Shown in pieces: positions 1 through 5,021 of a stretch of DNA of 5,021 nucleotides (the stretch's first letter is position 1; every line of letters begins with the position of its first letter). A program made the position numbers and the translations under genes. The notes below the pieces were generated by a model, which was not told where the DNA came from, did not search any database, and saw nothing but the letters and a program-made list of their open reading frames with translations. The stretch is from Campylobacteraceae bacterium (GTDB lineage: Bacteria > Campylobacterota > Campylobacteria > Campylobacterales > Campylobacteraceae). Location of the stretch: NCBI GenBank assembly GCA_031259875.1, contig JAIRKW010000107.1:1-5021 (forward strand). The letters run 5' to 3'.

Positions 1-693
1 CATCTTCACGCCAACAGCAAATCTGCCGCATACGCTTTCACGCCTATATGAAAAGTAGTTTTTAGCGCAACAGGAACAGACATTTTCATCGATTATACTA
101 ACGATTCCATTTTCATATAATTGTTTTTTTATGATTGTTTGCAGCGATAGAAAATGCCGCCCGTCTTTGTTGTTTAATGCATATGCAAAATTTTTCATAG
201 CTTCACTTAAAACATCGCCTTGTATTTCATAACAGCAAGAGCGGATAGAAACGCCGATGTAGGCACTTAACTCTTTTGTGCCAAACTCTGTCTTCATCGC
301 TTCGCAAACATTTGTGATAATACTGGAGAATACCCCCTTACGTCCCGCATGCACAGCCGCAATGGCTTTTTTATTATACAAAATAACAGGCACGCAGTCG
401 GCAACCATAACGCACAAAACCAAATCTTTATCCGCAGTTATCAAAGCATCTGCTTTGGGCGTTTCTTCTTTTTTTGCCTTCGTTACTATGGGGCTGTGTA
501 TTTGCTCCATAAAACACAACTCTTTTACATCGACATCAAAATATGAGGCAAAAATTTCTCTGTTTTGATTGACGTGTGAAGGCTCATCGCCTACGTGAAG
601 TCCAAGATTCAAGCTCTCATATGTGCCCTTACTCACGCCGCCCATTCTATCACTTGTGATGATTTTTACTCTCTGTGTGAAAATTTCTCTCAT
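1..693 (-). CDS. pgeF: PgeF/YfiH-family protein (polyphenol oxidase / peptidoglycan editing factor), 3' end cut by window edge
   Basis: Reading from the ATG at 693 gives 231 open codons with no stop before the window edge; the family is about 240 residues, so only a few C-terminal residues are missing. Visible family motifs are SDRMGGVSKGTYESLNLG (residues 14-31), EQIHS with His66, ADALIT (81-86), ADCVP with Cys100, AVHAGRKG with His115, and a C-terminal CSCC...FSYRR segment. His66, Cys100 and His115 match the His/Cys/His metal-binding triad of the family. Members have been reported as copper-type phenol oxidases, as purine nucleoside phosphorylase/deaminase enzymes (LACC1 group) and, for E. 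coli PgeF, as a factor that keeps wrong amino acids out of peptidoglycan; which activity applies here is inference. The usual HAGWRG motif reads HAGRKG. The start codon directly follows the ribE stop, with no clear ribosome binding site of its own, so translation is probably coupled to ribE. Confidence 0.9.
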   Translation of the reverse strand, partial: MREIFTQRVKIITSDRMGGVSKGTYESLNLGLHVGDEPSHVNQNREIFASYFDVDVKELCFMEQIHSPIVTKAKKEETPKADALITADKDLVLCVMVADCVPVILYNKKAIAAVHAGRKGVFSSIITNVCEAMKTEFGTKELSAYIGVSIRSCCYEIQGDVLSEAMKNFAYALNNKDGRHFLSLQTIIKKQLYENGIVSIIDENVCSCCAKNYFSYRRESVCGRFAVGVKM

Positions 694-1308
694 CTAATAT
701 AATGCGGTCATTCTATCTATGTCACTCCATTTCAAACCACTCTCTTTATTTTGCATGAAATTAAAGAGATAACGCGCTATCATATCAGTTTCGATATTTA
801 CTCTGCGCCCGACTTTGTACGCGCTGAAAAGTGTTTGACGCATAGTGTGGGAGATTATAGTCAGTTTAAAAGTATCATTTTCGCCTACTTCATTCACTGT
901 GAGGCTTATACCGTCAATCGCAATACTTCCTTTTGGGGATATAAATTTCATAATGTCATTTTGTGTTTTGATGAAAAAATTTGTAGCATTCTCATCTTTT
1001 TGTATATTAATCAATTCACCGACAGCGTCTACATGTCCTTGTATCAAATGTCCTTCTACGCGGCTTCCAAACACCATTGCCGGCTCTATATGAACCAATC
1101 CTTTCAAATTCTCCGTAGCCAAAGTTTTCCGGCTTTCGTGTGAAAGTTCCATTTTAAAGCCGCCGGCTTTTGCCTCTATCACTGTCAAACATGCACCGTT
1201 TACGGCAACACTATCTCCGATATTTGGTCGGTATTGCGCGCTAAGCCATAAAATATTGTCTTTATATGAGAGTGTTCTGGCACACTCTCTGATAAGTCCT
1301 GTAAACAT
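694..1308 (-). CDS. ribE: Riboflavin synthase, alpha chain (204 aa)
   Basis: Riboflavin synthase dismutates two 6,7-dimethyl-8-ribityllumazine molecules to riboflavin plus the pyrimidinedione precursor, the last step of vitamin B2 synthesis, in the cytosol. The protein begins with the diagnostic MFTGLI and has two lumazine-binding barrels. The first holds GDSVAVNGACLTV and the second holds KGSIAIDGISLTVNEV, with SRVEGHLIQGHVDAVG at their junction and HTMRQTLFSAYKVGRRVNIE near the end. About 200 residues is the normal family length. I chose the ATG at 1308 because it gives the canonical N-terminus and has GAAAGG (1315-1320) 6 nt upstream; a longer frame from a TTG at 1347 adds 13 unlike residues. 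It is the first gene of a pair with pgeF. No FMN riboswitch is visible in the leader of about 70 nt. The gene is called ribE or ribC depending on the species. Confidence 0.95.
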   Translation of the reverse strand: MFTGLIRECARTLSYKDNILWLSAQYRPNIGDSVAVNGACLTVIEAKAGGFKMELSHESRKTLATENLKGLVHIEPAMVFGSRVEGHLIQGHVDAVGELINIQKDENATNFFIKTQNDIMKFISPKGSIAIDGISLTVNEVGENDTFKLTIISHTMRQTLFSAYKVGRRVNIETDMIARYLFNFMQNKESGLKWSDIDRMTALY

Positions 1309-1314
1309 TTTTTG

Positions 1315-1320
1315 CCTTTC
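1315..1320 (-). promoter_or_regulatory. Ribosome binding site that fixes the ribE start
   Basis: GAAAGG on the minus strand lies 6 nt upstream of the ATG at 1308. It supports the MFTGLI start over the upstream in-frame TTG at 1347. Confidence 0.8.
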
Positions 1321-1384
1321 AAAATTTGTCGCGTCAAAAACCGCCAAACACCCCCGATACCTTACGCGAATTAAAAATATTTTT

Positions 1385-1393
1385 ATTATAGCA
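1385..1393 (-). promoter_or_regulatory. Extended -10 promoter for ribE-pgeF
   Basis: The minus strand reads TGCTATAAT (1393 to 1385), a perfect TATAAT with the TGn extension. Transcription would start near 1378, giving a leader of about 70 nt before ribE. There is no convincing -35 hexamer, only AT-rich DNA, as is usual for promoters of this group. Confidence 0.7.
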
Positions 1394-1491
1394 TATCTAT
1401 TTATATTATCTTAATATTTCCGTGCCAAAATAATGTTTATTTTAATGATATATTTCTTATTTTGCATATCCGCTGTTATCAATAACTTTTA

Positions 1492-1500
1492 TGTTACAAT
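1492..1500 (+). promoter_or_regulatory. Extended -10 promoter for mnmG
   Basis: TGTTACAAT is a TGn extension plus TACAAT, five of six matches to consensus. The predicted start is near 1507, about 39 nt before the mnmG ATG. The -35 region is weak. Together with the opposite promoter at 1385-1393 it makes 1309-1545 a divergent control region. Confidence 0.6.
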
Positions 1501-1545
1501 ACCTCCTCTGAAATTTTTTAGCTCTTTTAGAGTTTTGAGGAACAA

Positions 1546-3417
1546 ATGAAATACGACATTATCGTTATAGGCGGCGGGCATGCCGGTATTGAAGCATCAC
1601 TGGCAAGTGCTAGGATGGGCAAAAAAACGCTTCTTATTACTATTTTAGCAGAACAAATAGGCGCTGCCAGCTGTAATCCTGCCATAGGAGGACTTGGCAA
1701 AGGACATCTTGTAAAAGAGCTTGACGCTTTGGGCGGTCAAATGGCGCTTGCAACAGATGCCACAGGAATACAGTTTCGCATTTTAAATGAATCCAAAGGT
1801 CCGGCAGTAAGAGGTACAAGGGCACAGATTGACATGGACAGATACCGCATTTTTATGCGAAATATTATATTAAATACCAAGAATTTGGATGTAACGCAAG
1901 AGATAGTAGAAGAGATACTTACGCAAAATGGTGAAGCAAGCGGAGTTTTAACGCATATTCAAAATATATATTATGCCAAAAAAATCATCATAACAACGGG
2001 CACTTTCCTAAAAGGACTTATACATGTAGGCGAATTTCGTCAAAGTGCGGGCAGGACGGGGGAATTTGCCTCAAATGCCTTATCAGACTCTTTGAAAAAT
2101 TTGGGACTTACTTTAGGAAGGCTAAAAACCGGAACATGCCCCAGAATCGATGCTAAAAGTATAGATTTTACCAAAATGCAACTGCAAGGAGGAGACGACA
2201 AACCATACCCCTTAAGTTTCAGAACTGATAAGGAGAGTTTTAATCCCTACCAGCTTCCATGTTTCATCACATACACAAACACAAAAACACACGAGATAAT
2301 AAGCGATAACTTCCACAGAGCGCCGCTTTTTACGGGACAGATAGAAGGTATTGGACCAAGATACTGCCCAAGCATTGAAGATAAAATCAACCGCTTCAAA
2401 GACAAAGAGCGCCATCATCTTTTTGTAGAGCCGCAAACAAGAGAGGCCACAGAGTATTACATAAACGGACTCTCCACATCTTTGCCTCCTGATGTGCAGT
2501 TAAATCTCCTGCGCACAATTTCAGGACTTGAGAATTCAAATATCGTTCGCTTCGGCTACGCGATAGAGTATGATTATGTAGACCCTACAGAATTAATGCA
2601 CACATTGGAGACAAAAAAGATAAAAGGACTTTACTGCGCAGGACAGATAAACGGTACTACCGGATATGAAGAGGCAGCAGCTTTGGGTATTACTGCTGGC
2701 ATAAATGCTGTTTTATCCATTGACGAAAAAGAACCCTTGGTGTTCAGAAGAGATGAGGCTTACATAGGCGTTTTAATAGATGATTTGACAACAAAAGGAA
2801 CAAAAGAACCATATCGCATGTTCACTTCCCGCGCTGAATTCAGACTGCTTTTAAGGGAGGACAACGCTGATATAAGGCTTATGGAGTATGGTTATAAAGC
2901 AGGTCTCATAGATGAGAAAACTTTTGTAAAATTGCAATCAAAAAAGGAGCAGTTAAAAACCAGTGTAGAGTTTCTGGAAAATACTTTTTTTACCCCATCA
3001 CGCGAAAATACCGCGTTTTTGGAGAGCATGGAAGAAGAGGCGGTAAATGACAAAACATCTTATCAAAAAGTAGCGGCAAGAAAGAGCTTCACACTTGAAA
3101 AATTGGATAAATTATCGCCTGTTTTTAAAGAGTATTCAGATGAAGCCAAAGAGCAGATACTAATATTTTCAAAATATAAAAATTATATACAAAAACAAGA
3201 AGAACAGGTAAAAGCTATGAAAAAGATGCTGGAAGTAAAAATCCCCGCGGATATCGATTTTACAAAAGTAAGCGGGCTTGGAAACGAAGCTGCCGAAAAG
3301 CTGAAGCATTTTAGCCCGCCGACCCTTTTTGAAGCAAGCGAGATTAGTGGTATCACTCCGGCTGCGATTGACGCGCTGCATATTTATATAGTGATGAGGG
3401 AGAAGAGTAAATCATAA
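1546..3417 (+). CDS. mnmG: MnmG (GidA), tRNA uridine-5-carboxymethylaminomethyl modification enzyme (623 aa)
   Basis: MnmG works with the GTPase MnmE to add aminomethyl or carboxymethylaminomethyl groups to C5 of the wobble uridine (U34) of certain tRNAs, using FAD, NADH and methylenetetrahydrofolate. The N-terminus has the Rossmann FAD motif GGGHAG (residues 9-14). Next come SCNPAIGGLGKGH with Cys43, ESKGPAVRGTRAQIDMDRY (82-100), GTFLKG (152-157), LKTGTCPRID (193-202) and RYCPSIEDK with Cys274. Cys43 and Cys274 correspond to the two functionally important cysteines of E. coli MnmG (47 and 277). The second FAD motif is CAGQINGTTGYEEAAALG (364-381). The helical C-terminal domain that contacts MnmE and tRNA ends with SEISGITPAAIDAL (598-611). 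Length and domains are complete. GAGGA (1537-1541) lies just upstream of the ATG. The signature usually read as TGTPPR is TGTCPR here. The last 6 bp overlap the end of the convergent gene. Confidence 0.98.
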   Translation: MKYDIIVIGGGHAGIEASLASARMGKKTLLITILAEQIGAASCNPAIGGLGKGHLVKELDALGGQMALATDATGIQFRILNESKGPAVRGTRAQIDMDRYRIFMRNIILNTKNLDVTQEIVEEILTQNGEASGVLTHIQNIYYAKKIIITTGTFLKGLIHVGEFRQSAGRTGEFASNALSDSLKNLGLTLGRLKTGTCPRIDAKSIDFTKMQLQGGDDKPYPLSFRTDKESFNPYQLPCFITYTNTKTHEIISDNFHRAPLFTGQIEGIGPRYCPSIEDKINRFKDKERHHLFVEPQTREATEYYINGLSTSLPPDVQLNLLRTISGLENSNIVRFGYAIEYDYVDPTELMHTLETKKIKGLYCAGQINGTTGYEEAAALGITAGINAVLSIDEKEPLVFRRDEAYIGVLIDDLTTKGTKEPYRMFTSRAEFRLLLREDNADIRLMEYGYKAGLIDEKTFVKLQSKKEQLKTSVEFLENTFFTPSRENTAFLESMEEEAVNDKTSYQKVAARKSFTLEKLDKLSPVFKEYSDEAKEQILIFSKYKNYIQKQEEQVKAMKKMLEVKIPADIDFTKVSGLGNEAAEKLKHFSPPTLFEASEISGITPAAIDALHIYIVMREKSKS

Positions 3418-3873
3418 ATTCTGATATTTTGTTGGGTTTATAGGGCAGGATGCCTCTTTACTTTGGTACTCCAAAAACTCTGCAATACGTTGTTGTAAAA
3501 GTTGTTTGTCTTCGCTTATGTCGTCTCTTAAAAATCTATTGATATGATTCATATTGATTTTCATAGCGAAGCTTTTGTCGGCTTTTACTTTACGGTTTAT
3601 ATCTCTGATTGCCTCATCGTACGAAGCCGGCGCATTGCGCAAAATCATTGCCGTATATTCTCTTACGATATTTAAAAATACATCCTGCCTGTGACGGTCA
3701 TTTCCGTATATTGCCATCGCAACTTCTTTTAATATTTTAAAGTTGCAATCTTTGGCACTTTTGCAGCTAGGCGCAATAATGAGTGCAAAGATTTCGGCTC
3801 TAAACTCAAGCGATTTATAATGATACAAAAATAGTTCTCTAAAAACCGTCAAAAGCCAGCTTTTAATGCTCAT
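3412..3873 (-). CDS. Hypothetical protein, 153 aa, predicted all-helical and cytosolic
   Basis: I do not recognise the family. The ATG at 3873 is supported by GAAAGGA (3879-3885) 5 nt upstream and by an extended -10 at 3905-3913. The protein is rich in Lys, Arg, Glu and Ile, with no signal peptide or clear membrane helix. The residues look mostly helical: an amphipathic start (FRELFLYHYKSLEFRAEIFA, 11-30), a middle segment (ILKEVAMAIYGNDRHRQDVF, 47-66, then NIVREYTAMI) and a C-terminal coiled segment (EDKQLLQQRIAEFLEYQSKE, 121-140). Cysteines are at 37, 43 and 143. The charged middle helices loosely recall TerB-like or DjlA N-terminal helical domains, but this is weak. The gene converges on mnmG, overlapping its stop by 6 bp, and diverges from the SRP RNA gene. 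Start signals, codon use and clean reading frame argue that it is real; function is unknown. Confidence 0.8.
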   Translation of the reverse strand: MSIKSWLLTVFRELFLYHYKSLEFRAEIFALIIAPSCKSAKDCNFKILKEVAMAIYGNDRHRQDVFLNIVREYTAMILRNAPASYDEAIRDINRKVKADKSFAMKINMNHINRFLRDDISEDKQLLQQRIAEFLEYQSKEASCPINPTKYQNL

Positions 3874-3888
3874 ATTTTTCCTTTCAAG

Positions 3889-3900
3889 CTTTTCGAAAAG
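3889..3900. repeat. 12-bp perfect palindrome at the start of the hypothetical-gene transcript
   Basis: CTTTTCGAAAAG is its own reverse complement. It covers the predicted transcription start (about 3898) and the first leader bases of the 3412-3873 gene. It could be an operator or simply a short AT-rich palindrome. Confidence 0.4.
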
Positions 3901-3904
3901 ATAA

Positions 3905-3913
3905 AGTATAACA
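3905..3913 (-). promoter_or_regulatory. Extended -10 promoter for the hypothetical gene
   Basis: The minus strand reads TGTTATACT (3913 to 3905), a TGn extension plus TATACT. The expected start is near 3898, giving a leader of about 25 nt. A TTGACT lies at 3932-3937, but its 21-nt spacing is too long for a normal -35 partner. Confidence 0.6.
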
Positions 3914-3944
3914 TAAAGAAATTATAATTTAAGTCAAAAATGGC

Positions 3945-3953
3945 TACTATAAC
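3945..3953 (+). promoter_or_regulatory. Possible -10 region for the SRP RNA
   Basis: TACTATAAC contains two overlapping -10-like hexamers, TACTAT (3945-3950) and TATAAC (3948-3953). They lie a few bases before the predicted 5' end of the SRP RNA. No -35 is evident. Confidence 0.4.
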
Positions 3954-3957
3954 GTTC

Positions 3958-4061
3958 GCTCTTCTTTAGACTTGTGCAATATCGTCCGAAGCAGCGCTTC
4001 AGGGTGGGAACACAGCAGAGCACTTTTGGTGTATATGTGCCGCAAGTATCTGAGGAAGAGT
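3958..4061 (+). ncRNA. ffs: Small signal recognition particle RNA (4.5S RNA)
   Basis: The SRP RNA binds Ffh and FtsY to deliver ribosomes making membrane proteins to the translocon. The conserved domain IV core is visible at 4000-4018: CAGG, a 3-bp stem GTG, the GGAA tetraloop (4007-4010), the partner CAC, then AGCAG. This is the same order and spacing as in E. coli 4.5S RNA. The flanks fold back as expected. Positions 3959-3970 pair with 4049-4060 over 12 bp including two G-U pairs. CTTG (3971-3974) pairs with CAAG (4043-4046), CCGAA (3986-3990) with TTTGG (4025-4029), and 3996-3999 with 4018-4021. The length of about 104 nt fits the small bacterial type without an Alu domain. The exact ends are estimated from the outer pairing. 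No strong U-tract terminator follows. The apical stem is GTG/CAC where E. coli has TCC/GGA. Confidence 0.88.
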
Positions 4062-4120
4062 TCCCCTTTATGATATGTACACAATAGAATTGCTGCAAAT
4101 AAACAAATATTTAATTTTCC

Positions 4121-4142
4121 AACCTATTTTTAACCTGTTTTT
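4121..4142 (+). repeat. Tandem 11-nt direct repeat in the CRISPR leader
   Basis: AACCTATTTTT (4121-4131) is followed directly by AACCTGTTTTT (4132-4142), with one difference. A third copy lacking the first A lies at 4263-4272, ending 5 nt before the first CRISPR repeat. Confidence 0.6.
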
Positions 4143-4179
4143 ATAGAAATATCGTTAAAATAGTATCTTATTATGATTT

Positions 4180-4207
4180 TTGTTCTTTTACTTATCATTG
4201 TTAAAAT
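4180..4207 (+). promoter_or_regulatory. Candidate promoter of the CRISPR array
   Basis: TTGTTC (4180-4185) and TAAAAT (4202-4207) are separated by 16 nt, and a TGn extension (4199-4201) precedes the -10. The start would be near 4214, about 64 nt before the first repeat. The region is AT-rich, so chance matches are possible; TATTAT at 4169-4174 is an alternative -10. Confidence 0.45.
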
Positions 4208-4277
4208 TGATTGGAAAAAGTTCAAGAAGCGACTAATTTAAGAGGTTATTGTTTTTAAGATGACCTATTTTTCTTAG

Positions 4278-5021
4278 GTTGAACCGAAACAAGCGTTGTA
4301 TTGAAATAATCTTATTTTGCCGTTACTGTTTGTCTCAAGCGTGTTGAACCGAAACAAGCGTTGTATTGAAATACTTATGGTTGGGGAGCGCAGGGCAACG
4401 CTCTGCAAGTTGAACCGAAACAAGCGTTGTATTGAAATATTAAAAAATATGTTACAAACATAGAAGAGTTGGAGTTGAACCGAAACAAGCGTTGTATTGA
4501 AATTCATAAACGCGCGCGGGAAATTCAACTGCGCAAGCGGCGTTGAACCGAAACAAGCGTTGTATTGAAATCATTTTTTTAAAGCCCAAAATACCTCTAA
4601 CGCCTAAGTTGAACCGAAACAAGCGTTGTATTGAAATTCATTTTGCAAAGTTAAAAGCACATTTTTTATAATCCGGTTGAACCGAAACAAGCGTTGTATT
4701 GAAATGCGTATATCCATTCGTTTGAATTTGTGTTTTTATACCGTTGAACCGAAACAAGCGTTGTATTGAAATGTGCTAAAATGCCGCTGTTTGCAATAGC
4801 GTTTGTTAGTTGAACCGAAACAAGCGTTGTATTGAAATCGGGTATCTCATATCCAGCCTGCGCGAGATTAAGATATGTTGAACCGAAACAAGCGTTGTAT
4901 TGAAATACAATAACAGCAGGTTGTGTCCAACTGCTGTTATTGTTGAACCGAAACAAGCGTTGTATTGAAATTTTATATGGGTTAGGGTCAATAATTATCC
5001 AATTATATGTTGAACCGAAAC
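4278..5021 (+). CRISPR. CRISPR array: 12 repeats (last one cut by the window edge), 11 spacers; Cas6-type repeat
   Basis: The 30-bp repeat begins GTTGAACCGAAAC and ends GTTGTATTGAAAT. All eleven full copies are identical: 4278-4307, 4343-4372, 4409-4438, 4474-4503, 4542-4571, 4608-4637, 4676-4705, 4743-4772, 4809-4838, 4877-4906 and 4942-4971. A twelfth starts at 5009 and runs off the window after 13 nt. Bases flanking the repeats are not conserved, so 30 bp is the true unit. The eleven spacers are 35, 36, 35, 38, 36, 38, 37, 36, 38, 35 and 37 nt, all different. Repeat positions 12-15 (ACAA) can pair with 19-22 (TTGT) around GCG. Cutting at the 3' base of that stem leaves an 8-nt ATTGAAAT tag, as with Cas6 in type I and type III systems. 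The leader lies on the left, so the newest spacers should be at the left end. No cas genes are in the window; subtypes I-B and III are both compatible. Confidence 0.98.
4908..4942. repeat. Long inverted repeat filling CRISPR spacer 10
   Basis: CAATAACAGCAG (4908-4919) and CTGCTGTTATTG (4931-4942) are perfect reverse complements over 12 bp; the final G is the first base of the next repeat. Inside them, TTG (4921-4923) can pair with CAA (4928-4930), leaving one bulged G and a TGTC loop. Nearly the whole 35-nt spacer therefore folds on itself. Confidence 0.9.

Larger units (their letters stand above)
4062..4277 (+). promoter_or_regulatory. CRISPR leader
   Basis: This 216-nt non-coding AT-rich stretch separates the SRP RNA from the first CRISPR repeat. 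Its side of the array and the repeat's ATTGAAAT end next to the spacers both indicate that transcription runs rightwards from here. It contains a candidate promoter (4180-4207) and three copies of an ACCTATTTTT-type motif: 4122-4131, 4133-4142 (one mismatch) and 4263-4272. The 8-mer GTTAAAAT also occurs twice (4154-4161 and 4200-4207). No open frame of note is present. Confidence 0.7.

Noticed and set aside
278..568. Plus-strand open frames at 278-568 and 349-546
   Set aside because: They lie antisense to the well-supported pgeF reading frame and have no family features; they are shadows.
751..1143. Plus-strand open frames at 751-1143 and 845-1093
   Set aside because: They are antisense shadows of ribE.
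1306..1347. Longer riboflavin synthase from TTG at 1347
   Set aside because: The 13 extra residues do not fit the family, whereas the ATG at 1308 gives MFTGLI and has a good ribosome binding site.
1309..1378. FMN riboswitch upstream of ribE
   Set aside because: The leader is only about 70 nt and lacks the conserved RFN element; the 5-bp TCGCG/CGCGA pairing (1329-1333 with 1365-1369) is too weak to call.
1501..1545. Leader hairpin hiding the mnmG ribosome binding site (CCTC near 1505 with GAGG at 1537)
   Set aside because: The predicted transcription start falls within the CCTC segment, so it would mostly not be transcribed.
1640..3381. Minus-strand open frames at 1640-1825, 2212-2436 and 3169-3381
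   Set aside because: They lie inside mnmG, which is complete and conserved, and show no recognisable protein features.
4274..4991. Minus-strand open frames at 4274-4528, 4666-4956 and 4806-4991 with repetitive peptides
   Set aside because: The repeated peptides (FQYNACFGST, FNTTLVSVQ, ISIQRLFRFN) are the three frames of the CRISPR repeat read backwards, not a repeat protein.
4308..5008. Possible strand bias of spacers towards antisense of coding sequence
   Set aside because: Several spacers give natural-looking peptides, for example YLNLAQAGYEIP from spacer 9 reversed and TYGWGAQGNALQ from spacer 2 forward. Most are also open on the other strand, so at 35-38 nt no strand call is safe.

Overview
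The window looks chromosomal and AT-rich, most likely from a member of the Campylobacterota (Epsilonproteobacteria), possibly a Sulfurimonas- or Sulfuricurvum-like lineage. This rests on the protein sequences, the AT-rich intergenic regions, extended -10 promoters with weak -35 elements and short GAAAGG/GAGG ribosome binding sites. The genus is a guess made without a search.

Layout, left to right: (1) Positions 1-1308 carry a minus-strand pair, ribE (riboflavin synthase, 694-1308) followed by a pgeF/yfiH-type gene (multicopper polyphenol oxidase/LACC1 superfamily). The second gene is cut only by the left edge of the window. ribE stop and pgeF start abut with no spacer. (2) Positions 1309-1545 are a divergent promoter region with an extended -10 on each strand. 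(3) Positions 1546-3417 hold a complete mnmG (gidA), the FAD-dependent tRNA wobble-uridine modification enzyme. (4) Positions 3412-3873, minus strand, encode a 153-residue helical protein of unknown function whose stop overlaps that of mnmG by 6 bp. (5) Positions about 3958-4061, plus strand, hold a small SRP RNA (4.5S RNA, ffs), recognised from its CAGG / GGAA tetraloop / AGCAG core and a long foldback stem. (6) Positions 4062-4277 are an AT-rich CRISPR leader with a candidate promoter and an iterated ACCTATTTTT motif. (7) Positions 4278-5021 are a CRISPR array of eleven complete, identical 30-bp repeats plus a twelfth cut by the right edge, separating eleven spacers of 35-38 nt.

The left four-fifths is ordinary housekeeping: riboflavin biosynthesis, peptidoglycan or nucleoside quality control, tRNA modification and protein targeting. 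The accessory part is the CRISPR locus placed directly behind the SRP RNA gene. Its repeat can form a small hairpin followed by exactly 8 nt, ATTGAAAT, which is what Cas6-processed type I or type III arrays look like. No cas gene lies in the window, so the subtype cannot be fixed here. The most unusual local signals are a spacer that is almost completely self-complementary (spacer 10, 4908-4942) and the repeated leader motif whose last copy ends 5 nt before the first repeat.
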